Assembly: GCF_004366795.1 (NCBI RefSeq)
Contig: NZ_SORF01000012.1
Span: 1 to 64,000, forward strand
Reading direction: 5' to 3'
Source of the DNA: Alicyclobacillus sacchari
Lineage (GTDB): Bacteria > Bacillota > Bacilli > Alicyclobacillales > Alicyclobacillaceae
Length of the DNA stretch: 64,000 bases
A model generated the notes under the pieces. It ran no database searches and was not told where the DNA came from. It saw only the letters and a list, made by a program, of their open reading frames with translations. A program made the translations under genes and the position numbers. Shown in pieces: positions 24,291-31,498 of this stretch. Within the stretch, counting starts at the first letter, position 1; each line of letters opens with the position of its first letter.

Positions 24291-24869
24291 ATGAAGTTTC
24301 GTGGATTGATTTTCTGTGCCTTGTTTGTTGCACTGTTTGCCGTCCTAAGTCTTGTCCAGCTTCCGATTGGTTCCGTTCCTATCACCTTGGAGACGCTCGT
24401 GGTCATGGTCTGTGGTGCCTTGCTTGGTCCGTGGTATGGAGGTCTCACCTTCGTTTTGCTGATACTGCTCGATCTCGCGGGTCTGCCGTTGATTGGGGGA
24501 CATGCTGGGCCAAGCCTGTTGCTAGGACCCACAGCCGGATACATATGGGGATGGCCGTTCTGCGCGTTTTTCGCAGGATGGGTCGCACAGCGGATTCCCG
24601 TCGGATCGCGCGGGGAGTGGTGGAAGCTGATCCTCGTATTATTCTTTCTCGGCGACTGCATCTGTTACATCCCAGGCGTCCTTTGGCTGCGACACGCGGT
24701 ACCGTCGCTCAAGCCCTGGGGGTCTGCACTCGCAGGCGGCATGTGGCCATTCTTGCCTGGGGACTTCGTCAAGGCAGTGATTTCTGCCATCATCGTGCAG
24801 CGCGTGCGTCGTATCTACCCGACAGAACGCATGATTGGCGGCGAGCGCTTTGTGCAATCAAACGGATGA
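24291..24869 (+). CDS. bioY: Biotin transporter substrate-binding S component BioY
   Basis: 192 residues, about six helices. Family motifs are present: QLPIGSVPITLETLVVMVCG, ALLGPWYGG, LPLIGGHAGPSLLLGPTAGY and, near the end, PGDFVKAVISA. It binds biotin in the membrane and is driven by the ECF module encoded across the operator. AAAGGGGAG is nine bases before the ATG at 24291; an upstream in-frame ATG at 24264 lies inside the operator and is rejected. Ends in a good terminator. Confidence 0.95.
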   Translation: MKFRGLIFCALFVALFAVLSLVQLPIGSVPITLETLVVMVCGALLGPWYGGLTFVLLILLDLAGLPLIGGHAGPSLLLGPTAGYIWGWPFCAFFAGWVAQRIPVGSRGEWWKLILVLFFLGDCICYIPGVLWLRHAVPSLKPWGSALAGGMWPFLPGDFVKAVISAIIVQRVRRIYPTERMIGGERFVQSNG

Positions 24870-24875
24870 TGCGAG

Positions 24876-24901
24876 AGACCTGGCGGTGAGCCAGGTCTTT
24901 G
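24876..24901 (+). terminator. Terminator of bioY
   Basis: Perfect 9-bp stem AGACCTGGC/GCCAGGTCT with a 5-base loop and a short T-run, 6 bp after the bioY stop. Confidence 0.85.
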
Positions 24902-24953
24902 CGTTTGTGCGCCTGCATGGGCGATGGTTAGGCGGAGAGCGGCCCCTGCCGGA

Positions 24954-25856
24954 TTATGGCGTCGTAGGTTTTTCGTGCACGGAGGGCAGGGGGCGGTTGA
25001 CGAAGTAGATGCTGACGAGCACGAGTACCAAGCCGGCGATGAGCGAAAATGTGATTGCTTCGTGCATGAGCGCGGCGCTCGCAAAGGCAGAGATCAGTGG
25101 GATGAGAAATGTGTACGAAGCGATTTTTGTGGCCTCACCGGTTCCGATAAGCGTGAAGTAGACGAGCCAGCCGATAGCGATGACGATCACGGAAATGATG
25201 CAGAACAGCAGGATGAATTCGCCGGTCCAGTGAATGGATTGCATCGGTTCTGTGGCACTGCCGATGGCGCTCATCAACACGCCACCGATAAGGAGTTGGA
25301 TGGCGACGAGCCATACCGGGTCGACGAGGCCCGACGTCTTTTTGACGTAGACGGTGCCAAACGCCCAGGACACAGAAGTTGCCAAAGCCAAGATCACGCC
25401 GGTGGGAGAACTGTGCATACCATTGAGACTGCCGAGGCTGATGACGCCTACGCCGACGAATCCGAGCACGAGACCAATCACTTTCCATGAGTGCATCGGA
25501 TCGCCCAGCCATAGCCATGACAGGATGCCTACGAGCATCGGCTGCAAGAAAACAATGGCAGAAAAGAGGCCGGAAGGGAGATAGGCCAGGCCAATCGTCT
25601 GTAGTGCGTAGTAGAGGACGATGTTGAGCAAGCTTGAAATGAGATAGATAGACCAGGTCTTTCGAAAGTTTAGCCGACCAGAACGGGTGATACTGGCCAC
25701 GATGAGTAAGATGATGCCTCCAGCAAGCGTGCGCATCCCCGAGAACAGAATGGGCGGCGTGAAAGCCAACGCCATTTTCGACAACGGCCAGTTAACGCCC
25801 CACGCGGTCACGAGAAACGCAACCATCAACGCCGTTCGAGCACTGCCAGTGCGCAT
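24954..25856 (-). CDS. DMT-superfamily EamA transporter
   Basis: 300 residues, ten helices in two EamA repeats. Recognisable segments are VTAWGVNWPLSKMAL, ALQTIGLAYLPSGLFSAIVFLQPMLV and, in the second repeat, ATSVSWAFGTVYVKK and YTFLIPLISAFASAALMHEAI. The family exports amino acids and other metabolites; substrate unknown. GAGGAGTG precedes the ATG. Convergent with bioY and monocistronic. Confidence 0.9.
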   Translation of the reverse strand: MRTGSARTALMVAFLVTAWGVNWPLSKMALAFTPPILFSGMRTLAGGIILLIVASITRSGRLNFRKTWSIYLISSLLNIVLYYALQTIGLAYLPSGLFSAIVFLQPMLVGILSWLWLGDPMHSWKVIGLVLGFVGVGVISLGSLNGMHSSPTGVILALATSVSWAFGTVYVKKTSGLVDPVWLVAIQLLIGGVLMSAIGSATEPMQSIHWTGEFILLFCIISVIVIAIGWLVYFTLIGTGEATKIASYTFLIPLISAFASAALMHEAITFSLIAGLVLVLVSIYFVNRPLPSVHEKPTTP

Positions 25857-25988
25857 GGGTGATCACTCCTCGAGCGTGACATACCCATTTATGATAGCGC
25901 CAGTTGCAAAGCAAACCAAATGGCCTGCCGTTTTCGCGATGCTCGCGTTGCGATGTATCATTCACATTATGTACCCATCGGCACAGCA

Positions 25989-26020
25989 AAAGGCGGCAGG
26001 AAGCGACTCCTACCGCCTCG
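25989..26020 (-). terminator. Terminator of the tiny-protein pair
   Basis: On the minus strand AGGCGGTAGGA pairs with TCCTGCCGCCT (one T-G pair) and is followed by TTTTGC. Seven bases after the stop of the 26028-26159 gene. Confidence 0.85.
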
Positions 26021-26027
26021 ACATTCC

Positions 26028-26159
26028 TTAATATGCAGCGCCGCCAGCGCAGGAACCGCCGCCGGCATAGCCCGGTACCAGCAGAATGAACAGGACAAAG
26101 ATAATCAGGAACACAACAGCCCAACGGGTATATCCCCCAAAGGCGCCCCCATCGTACAC
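26028..26159 (-). CDS. Tiny YjcZ-like membrane protein (43 aa), GTG start
   Basis: A 43-residue protein: head MYDGGAFGGYTRW, helix AVVFLIIFVLFILLVP, tail GYAGGGSCAGGAAY. It begins at GTG 26159 with GGGAGGAAA upstream on the minus strand, the only frame that reproduces the family core. It is a near-duplicate of the neighbour at 26179-26310 and likely in the same transcript, 19 bp downstream. Comparable single-helix Gly/Tyr proteins accumulate in Bacillus spores; role unknown. Confidence 0.8.
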   Translation of the reverse strand: MYDGGAFGGYTRWAVVFLIIFVLFILLVPGYAGGGSCAGGAAY

Positions 26160-26178
26160 TCAGGTTTCCTCCCTTTCC

Positions 26179-26310
26179 TCAATAGCCGACTGCTGCACCG
26201 CCAGCGCAGGAACCGCCGCCCACATAGCCTGGTACCAGCAGGAAGAACAGCACGAAGATAATCAGAAATACGACAGCCCACCGTGTGTATCCGCCAAACG
26301 TTCCGTACAT
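26179..26310 (-). CDS. Tiny YjcZ-like membrane protein (43 aa)
   Basis: Head MYGTFGGYTRW, hydrophobic helix AVVFLIIFVLFFLLVP and tail GYVGGGSCAGGAAVGY. GGGGAGGG lies six bases before the ATG. First gene of a two-gene set with a terminator after the second. Strong tandem-duplicate similarity to the downstream gene and core identity to the 35-residue protein at 10365. It lies divergent from the YcaO gene with a 213-bp gap that contains no recognised operator. Confidence 0.82.
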   Translation of the reverse strand: MYGTFGGYTRWAVVFLIIFVLFFLLVPGYVGGGSCAGGAAVGY

Positions 26311-26523
26311 CGCAATCCCTCCCCTCGAACTCGACATGGTGCAGGTTATGTCGCCGAACAAGTGACAGAGCAGGGCGGATGAAGGGGGTAAGGAGCACAT
26401 TTCCACGAAACAGAGAAGATGACCTGATGGGAACCTTGTGATGCTTAACGGCATACAGTGCATCCTGACGTATCGAGATGGGTTTCTGATGGTCGATGGC
26501 AGGATGGTATGAGGGAGAATAGC

Positions 26524-28503
26524 ATGACTATTGTAGTATTTCACAACAGATCGGTATTAGGTCGGCAGTTGATTGCGAGTTGGCAGCAAAAATATGACCG
26601 AGCTAGCGAAAACCCTATGATTGACAGTTGCTCGCTCGATGAATTGGAGCAGATTGACGCTCAACTTGTCATCCTTGCGTCGGATGTGCTCTCGGAATTT
26701 GAACAATCCGTGTTGGACAAGTGCAGGCTGTTACAACTCCGTGTATTGCCTGTCCTTGGTCGCGGCATGACGGTTTTCGTTGGTCCTCTCGAAGCCCCTG
26801 GGACCAAAGGATGTGCGACCTGCTTACAATTGCGTTGGGAAAGCAGTTTTGAGCGCAGTGTTCTTCGTCAGTTCTTTGGCCAACAAGGTGGCAGCACTAC
26901 ACACGAGCAACTAGCCGAGCCTTTCGAGATGTCCGCGGACGCGGTTGAGCGGGTAGGCGACATGGTTGCGAAAGAGATACAGTCCATCCTGCAGCCTCGG
27001 AGTGTACCCAACTCGAAAGGCAAGGTTGGTATCTGTAGCGACGATGACGTCGAGTGGGTGCCCATTCTTCCGAGCCACGATTGCTCTCGTTGCGGACTTG
27101 TGCCAGATGACGATCCCACGCTCGCGCACATGAATTTCACGCCATGTGCGGTTGCGGACGCAGAGTCGCTGCGGGTTCGGAGGATCGACTTTGAACAACT
27201 GAAGCGGATGTTCTTCCATCCAGAAGTGGGGTATATTTCTGTTGTCAATGAACATTGGGACGACATGGCGTTCGCGCAGGCCGCGGCGTTCATATATACG
27301 CCTTCCGGTGCGGAGATTGCCGGTTATGGTGCTGGTCCAACACTCACCGCCGCAAAGCAATCTGCTATGCTCGAAGCGCTTGAGCGCAGTTGTGGATTTC
27401 AAGCGATCAATCGCAAGCCTGTTGTCTTTGGCAGCTACAAGGAGCTTGCTGAAGCCGCCATTCATCCGTCGCATTTTGGACTACATCGTTACGAATTGCT
27501 GTCATCAGCTTATTCGTTTATAGAGCCTTTCGACGAGAATACAAAGTATTCGTGGGTATGGGCATATTCGACGAAGAAGGCAAAACCCGTCCTCATTCCG
27601 GAACAAATCGCTTATTATGGGCCAACTGCCGATCACAAGCGATTCGTCACAGAGTCGTCGAATGGCTGCGCAATCGGAGGAACCCTGGAAGAGGCGGTCC
27701 TGTACGGGATCTTTGAAGTCCTTGAGCGGGACGGCTTCCTGAACATGTGGTACGCGAAACTGCCGGTTCCCGAGCTGACACTTGTCGCTGGTTGTCCTAC
27801 GAGAACGGCAAATCTGCTCCGAATCTTGGATGGCATCGACTACGAGGTGCGCCTGTTTCAGTTGTCACCCGATCTCGACATACCTGTCGTTTGTGCGGTC
27901 GCTATCCATCGACTGAATCATTACCCGAAAGTGGTGAGCGGAACGGCGTGTCACCTAAATCCAGATGAAGCCGTTTACAATGCGCTTCGTGAGCTGACGG
28001 TACAAGTATGTAATCTCCGGCGATCGCCGGAGGCGAGGCGTGAACAAATCGTGAAGATGCTTGAGGATCCGACCAAGATCAAAGATATCCTTGATCACAA
28101 TGCTGTGGCAGCTTTGCCCGCAGCATATCCGCGTTGGACGTTTCTATTAGAACGAAAAGAGCAACGACGTATCCAGTCCGTCGAACAAACGTACCTACAT
28201 GCATCCGGCCATGACCAACATGCTTCAAGAGACATGCAATCCATCCTCGAGTCTCTTCTTTGCGATTTACATGCACGAGGGTTTGATGTTGTTGTGGTTC
28301 AACAAACGAGTCCGGAAGTGTCCTCGGCAGGCCTCTGTGCTGTCAAAGTTCTCATTCCAGGCATGACCCCAGTGACATGGGGATATGGCCTGCAAAGAGT
28401 CAGGGGGCTGTCGAGATTGTTCGAGTTGCCCTATCGCCTGGGCTATGCGAATCGCATATTGACAGAAGGCGATTTGAATCCGGATTGCCATCCGTTTTCG
28501 TAG
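26524..28503 (+). CDS. TOMM-type cyclodehydratase: leader-binding domain fused to YcaO
   Basis: 659 residues. The N-terminal part (about 1-200) resembles the ThiF-like leader-peptide-binding partner of azoline-forming enzymes and has two Cys pairs fit for structural zinc: CATC (97, 100) and CSRC (187, 190). The C-terminal 400 residues are a YcaO domain with its ATP/Mg motifs SAMLEALERSCG and IFEVLERDGF, ending HPFS. Such fusions install thiazoline/oxazoline rings in ribosomal peptides, as in the heterocycloanthracin type of Bacillus. No dehydrogenase, exporter or Cys-repeat precursor is adjacent. ATG at 26524 with GGGAG; the earlier frame to 26458 lacks a ribosome site. Substrate unknown. Confidence 0.88.
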   Translation: MTIVVFHNRSVLGRQLIASWQQKYDRASENPMIDSCSLDELEQIDAQLVILASDVLSEFEQSVLDKCRLLQLRVLPVLGRGMTVFVGPLEAPGTKGCATCLQLRWESSFERSVLRQFFGQQGGSTTHEQLAEPFEMSADAVERVGDMVAKEIQSILQPRSVPNSKGKVGICSDDDVEWVPILPSHDCSRCGLVPDDDPTLAHMNFTPCAVADAESLRVRRIDFEQLKRMFFHPEVGYISVVNEHWDDMAFAQAAAFIYTPSGAEIAGYGAGPTLTAAKQSAMLEALERSCGFQAINRKPVVFGSYKELAEAAIHPSHFGLHRYELLSSAYSFIEPFDENTKYSWVWAYSTKKAKPVLIPEQIAYYGPTADHKRFVTESSNGCAIGGTLEEAVLYGIFEVLERDGFLNMWYAKLPVPELTLVAGCPTRTANLLRILDGIDYEVRLFQLSPDLDIPVVCAVAIHRLNHYPKVVSGTACHLNPDEAVYNALRELTVQVCNLRRSPEARREQIVKMLEDPTKIKDILDHNAVAALPAAYPRWTFLLERKEQRRIQSVEQTYLHASGHDQHASRDMQSILESLLCDLHARGFDVVVVQQTSPEVSSAGLCAVKVLIPGMTPVTWGYGLQRVRGLSRLFELPYRLGYANRILTEGDLNPDCHPFS

Positions 28504-28684
28504 TGTTCATGTCGGTCGGGCTTTTCCATATTGTCCTGAGGAACGATTCAATATCGTTTATGACTGACGAAGAAGACAATCGTCTTCGCAAAATGTACGC
28601 AACTGCATAGGATATATCAACACCGCACAAACAAAATGGTCTCTGCATGTCGAGTGTGGCGAGATCGGGGTGCCATTAAAATCC

Positions 28685-28713
28685 TGGCAAACTCGACCGT
28701 TCCCCAGTATAAT
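28685..28713 (+). promoter_or_regulatory. Promoter of the crcB transcript
   Basis: TATAAT at 28708-28713 with a poor -35 TGGCAA (28685-28690) at 17-bp spacing, a dozen bases before the riboswitch. The -10 is a perfect consensus. Confidence 0.65.
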
Positions 28714-28722
28714 GAGCCTAGT

Positions 28723-28780
28723 CAAGTGGTGATGGGGCTCACCAAAACCGCCCGCGAGGGCTGATGGCTCCTGCAACCTG
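28723..28780 (+). ncRNA. Fluoride riboswitch (crcB motif) upstream of crcB
   Basis: The conserved core is intact: GGTGATGGGGCTCACC (P1 and pseudoknot strand), AAAACC, a perfect P2 hairpin GCCC-GCGA-GGGC, then TGATGGCTCCTGC. Pseudoknot pairing GGGGC with GCTCC is complete, with one G-U. The 3' edge overlaps the first arm of the terminator, so fluoride binding should prevent termination and turn on the two crcB genes. Confidence 0.95.
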
Positions 28781-28822
28781 CCGATTGCACTGCAATTGGC
28801 AGGTTTGCAGGGGCCTTTTTTG
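28770..28822 (+). terminator. Riboswitch-controlled terminator
   Basis: CCTGCAACCTGCCGATTGCA pairs with TGCAATTGGCAGG-TTTGCAGG over about 20 bp, then GGCC and TTTTTT. The left arm shares bases with the aptamer. Confidence 0.93.
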
Positions 28823-28851
28823 CGTGCGGGGAAAATGGGGAGGAGATTCAC

Positions 28852-29262
28852 ATGCAGGAGTGGAAGCGAATTGCCGCCATCTCGCTAGGCGGGGCCATCG
28901 GCGGTCTGTTGCGTGCGCTTGTCAGTTTGGCTGTTGGGAGCTGGGGTAAGTTTCCCATCGACTATTCCCTGATCAACATCGTGGGTTCCTTTCTGCTAGG
29001 TGTGATTCAACAAACAGCTCTCCGACGCACGTGGCCGGACTGGCTGATTGCCGGCCTGGGTACAGGTGTCATGGGCGGATTCACGACATTCTCCACCTTT
29101 GTCGAAGGAACGATGCACCTGTTTGTGGATGTTCCAATCCTTGGTTTCGTTTACATCCTGGCCAGTGGACTCGGCGGCCCGGTTGCAGCCTGGTCTGGAC
29201 AGTGGTTGATTGTCGCATGGAGCCAACGGTTCGAGCGTTCGGCCGAGGAGGTGTCGGCGTGA
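28852..29262 (+). CDS. crcB: Fluoride exporter subunit CrcB/Fluc (first copy)
   Basis: 136 residues, four helices. Signatures GGAIGGLLRALVS at the N-terminus (the conserved GxxGxxxR), LINIVGSFLLG and GFTTFSTF are all present. Together with the second copy it would form the dual-topology fluoride channel; two adjacent, unequal crcB genes usually mean a fixed-orientation heterodimer. GGGGAGGAG before the ATG. The stop overlaps the start of the next gene (GTGA). Confidence 0.96.
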   Translation: MQEWKRIAAISLGGAIGGLLRALVSLAVGSWGKFPIDYSLINIVGSFLLGVIQQTALRRTWPDWLIAGLGTGVMGGFTTFSTFVEGTMHLFVDVPILGFVYILASGLGGPVAAWSGQWLIVAWSQRFERSAEEVSA

Positions 29263-29618
29263 TCGGCACAACGATTTGGCTGACCACCGGAGGTTCGGCC
29301 ATCGGAGCTCTTGCCCGTTACGGTGTGGGGAGGTTCGTGGGGCGCTGCAATCGATCCGCCTTTCCATGGGGTACCTGGCTGATCAATGGGTTTGGCACTG
29401 CGTTATTCGGCATCTTTGCAATCGCATTTGCGCAGAACGCGCCTTCTTTGTTTCTATTGTTAGGGGCGGGTTTTTGTGGAGGTTTTACAACGTTTTCCGC
29501 ACTTTCGCTTGAAACGGCTACGCTATTTCGTGCAAACCGCCTGCTGTCCCTTGCGTATCTGGTCAGTTCGCTCGGGATAGGCCTAGTCGTAGCCTGGCTT
29601 GTGCAACTTTGGCTGTAG
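29259..29618 (+). CDS. crcB: Fluoride exporter subunit CrcB/Fluc (second copy)
   Basis: 119 residues from a GTG at 29259 overlapping the first crcB stop, with GAGGAGG seven bases before. GGSAIGALARYGVGR, LINGFGTALFG and GFCGGFTTFSALSLE match the family. Slightly shorter than the first copy, as in other paired systems. An in-frame opening back to 29031 is a shadow of the first gene. Confidence 0.95.
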   Translation: MIGTTIWLTTGGSAIGALARYGVGRFVGRCNRSAFPWGTWLINGFGTALFGIFAIAFAQNAPSLFLLLGAGFCGGFTTFSALSLETATLFRANRLLSLAYLVSSLGIGLVVAWLVQLWL

Positions 29619-29654
29619 CCCGCCTGGTCGCCTGTCCATCGCGATCGCATGACT

Positions 29655-29678
29655 CTCACCATAGTTTAACTATGTGAG
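29655..29678 (+). repeat. Inverted repeat between crcB and the next gene
   Basis: CTCACCATAGTT and AACTATGTGAG pair over 11 bp with one bulged C and almost no loop, 36 bp after crcB. Could be a weak terminator or an operator; no T-run. Confidence 0.45.
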
Positions 29679-29694
29679 AAATGGAGGGGCAGCG

Positions 29695-30198
29695 ATGCAA
29701 TGGGGGATTTGGCTGGCGAGCGCTTTGATTGGAGCAGGCTCCAACGCGGAGATAGCATTTGGGTGGCCACGGCGCAACTGGGTGGACATGGTGTTGGCCG
29801 TGATGTCTGCTGGCTGTCTCTGGTTTGGTGGCGTGAGCGCACTGCGAGCCGGCCAGCCCTTGCCCTCCGCTCTCGCGCATAGGATTGGAATCGGCATGTT
29901 GTTTGTCATGGGAGGCTGGACGATTGGGCATCGTTTGTTAGCATCGACATCACGCGAACAACATGCGGAAGAAGATGGCCTCTTTGGCGGTCGCATGGCC
30001 TTATGGCTGGCGCAATGTCTAGCCAGTTTTTGTATAGGCCTCGGGGCCGGATTGAGCCATCTCCATATCGTTGCGACCACCGTCTTCGCGGCGTTATCCG
30101 GAATGTGTATCGTATCACGCTCGCGGTTTACCTTTACCCGCAATCGCCCGCAACAACAACCCAATTCCAAAAATGACGAGCGTGACGATACACTGTAA
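29695..30198 (+). CDS. Unrecognised small integral membrane protein in the fluoride island
   Basis: 167 residues with about four hydrophobic segments (roughly 4-22, 36-56, 66-86 and 106-135) and a hydrophilic, Arg/Asn/Gln-rich C-terminal tail. A His-containing turn (GLSHLHIV) lies in the last helix. I do not recognise the family. TGGAGGGG is eight bases before the ATG. It follows crcB by 76 bp in the same direction with only a weak inverted repeat between, so it may share the fluoride-induced transcript. Its 3' end overlaps the convergent TerC gene by 84 bp, and the overlapping tail is the least membrane-like part. Confidence 0.6.
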   Translation: MQWGIWLASALIGAGSNAEIAFGWPRRNWVDMVLAVMSAGCLWFGGVSALRAGQPLPSALAHRIGIGMLFVMGGWTIGHRLLASTSREQHAEEDGLFGGRMALWLAQCLASFCIGLGAGLSHLHIVATTVFAALSGMCIVSRSRFTFTRNRPQQQPNSKNDERDDTL

Positions 30199-30777
30199 CG
30201 TCGTTGGCGGTATATCGTCCAAGCTGTCGATCATGCTTTTGACGGTAGGCAATTCGACGACGATCGAGGCGGCAGCCCAAGCCATCATGACGGCGCCAAG
30301 GGGAAGGATCCATACTTGGCGCTCCGCTTGCTTGGCTAGATAAAGCGACGCGGCGACGAACACGGGGATACTTGCCAAGGACCATGCGATCAGCCACAAG
30401 CGATTGCCCTGCAACGTGGATCCCAACCAAATGATGTTATCCAAGTTTCCTATAAACGTTAAGAGAAAGAGGCGGCAGATAGGCCAGATGTACAGGCTTG
30501 GCGAACGCCCGGGGTCGTCATGTGTATCCGAAGCGAGCAGCCGCAGAGCCATCCATGCGAGAAGTAGTGATGAGAGAATTTGAAACCCCAGATGGTGCAG
30601 CAACCTATCGACGCTGGCGGCGGCCATGATTTGGGCCATAGCGAGCAGGCAACCTACGGCCACAATCACTCGCTTTCTTACGCGATTCAGGGAGGCTGGC
30701 ATCAGAATCCCTGCGAGTAAGGCGTTGTCGACAGCTGTCATGATGACCACGAGCAAGATTTTGAACAAAGGCGCCAT
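30115..30777 (-). CDS. TerC-family integral membrane protein under a fluoride riboswitch
   Basis: 220 residues, about seven helices. The TerC signature is clear near the N-terminus: ILLVVIMTAVDNALLAGILM (the conserved Asp-Asn pair) with a second acidic site in FLLTFIGNLDNIIWLGS. TerC proteins such as YjbE/YkoY of Bacillus export or handle Mn during protein secretion; others act in tellurite resistance. ATG at 30777 follows GGGAGAAA; a longer frame to 30894 runs through the terminator and aptamer and is not coding. It is the only gene on its transcript. The upstream element at 30843-30895 implies fluoride control, which is unusual for this family. Confidence 0.85.
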   Translation of the reverse strand: MAPLFKILLVVIMTAVDNALLAGILMPASLNRVRKRVIVAVGCLLAMAQIMAAASVDRLLHHLGFQILSSLLLAWMALRLLASDTHDDPGRSPSLYIWPICRLFLLTFIGNLDNIIWLGSTLQGNRLWLIAWSLASIPVFVAASLYLAKQAERQVWILPLGAVMMAWAAASIVVELPTVKSMIDSLDDIPPTTLQCIVTLVIFGIGLLLRAIAGKGKPRA

Positions 30778-30802
30778 GATGTTTCTCCCGTCCCAATTGA
30801 TT

Positions 30803-30850
30803 GACAAGCAAGAAGCCCCTACCCACGTGCGCAAACACGGGGCAGGGGCT
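30803..30850 (-). terminator. Riboswitch-controlled terminator before the TerC gene
   Basis: On the minus strand AGCCCCTGCCC pairs with GGGTAGGGGCT, followed by TCTTGCTTG. Its first arm is the 3' end of the aptamer, the same layout as in the crcB leader. Confidence 0.8.
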
Positions 30851-30895
30851 ATCAGTCCACGCAGGTGGACGGTTCTGGTGAGCTCCATCACCAAC
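30843..30895 (-). ncRNA. Fluoride riboswitch-like aptamer upstream of the TerC gene
   Basis: Read on the minus strand: GGTGATGGAGCTCACC, AGAACC, perfect P2 hairpin GTCCAC-CTGC-GTGGAC, then TGATAGCCCCTGC. This follows the crcB-motif order exactly and matches the leader at 28723 in P1. Two deviations: TGATAGC for TGATGGC, and one A-C mismatch in the pseudoknot (GGAGC with GCCCC). It lies just downstream of the GtrA gene end and ends in a terminator. Confidence 0.82.
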
Positions 30896-30926
30896 GTATT
30901 GTGGTACTAGCTTATGCACCGAAGGT

Positions 30927-31400
30927 TCAATCATTCCTTGTCGATTTCACAGGTAACGGACGATGGCGCCGGAACACAAACATGTGCATAAGGAAATAGG
31001 AAAGAGACGATGAAATAAACATCGCGCCTCCCTTTGCCATATTGCTGCTCACAATATACGGAAGGTTGCGGTGCGTGACCAGATAGTCGTTGGCAAACAC
31101 CAGAATGCCATCATTCATGCCGATATTCAGTAAGGACTGTAAGATGAACTTCAGCTTTTCCCGAAACGTCCCCTTTGCAACATCGGCGAACGTCCAAAAG
31201 CGGTTCCAGATATAACTGTTTACAATCGCGGCCACAACGCCAATGGTATTGTAGACAGTGAGCCACCATGAAGAGCGCGTCGGAAAGAAGATTAGCAGGA
31301 TGTTCAAAGCGCCGAGATCGACAGCCGCGTTCATCAAGCCGACAAGCAGAAATTTGCAGTAGCGCCGTACATAGCGGCGAAGAACACGCAGTTTGTGCAC
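30927..31400 (-). CDS. GtrA-like membrane protein
   Basis: 157 residues, four helices, GtrA/DPMS family: FLLVGLMNAAVDLGALNILL, GVVAAIVNSYIWNRFWTF and SSSLSYFLMHMFVFRR. The family is linked to flipping or handling of polyprenyl-linked sugars in wall or surface glycosylation. GTG start at 31400 with AGGGG upstream. It precedes the TerC leader on the same strand, but the riboswitch terminator separates the transcripts. Confidence 0.88.
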   Translation of the reverse strand: MHKLRVLRRYVRRYCKFLLVGLMNAAVDLGALNILLIFFPTRSSWWLTVYNTIGVVAAIVNSYIWNRFWTFADVAKGTFREKLKFILQSLLNIGMNDGILVFANDYLVTHRNLPYIVSSNMAKGGAMFISSSLSYFLMHMFVFRRHRPLPVKSTRND

Positions 31401-31498
31401 AGACTCTGACCCCTATCATCCGCGACGTTCGCGGTCTGTCTGTGTACAGTATATATGGATTGCACGTCGTCGGCATGTTGGTTTGTAAAGGTAAACGC

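Noticed and set aside
30777-30960. yybP-ykoY (Mn) riboswitch expected before a TerC gene
   Set aside because: The leader lacks the paired conserved loops of yybP-ykoY and instead follows the crcB-motif order of elements.
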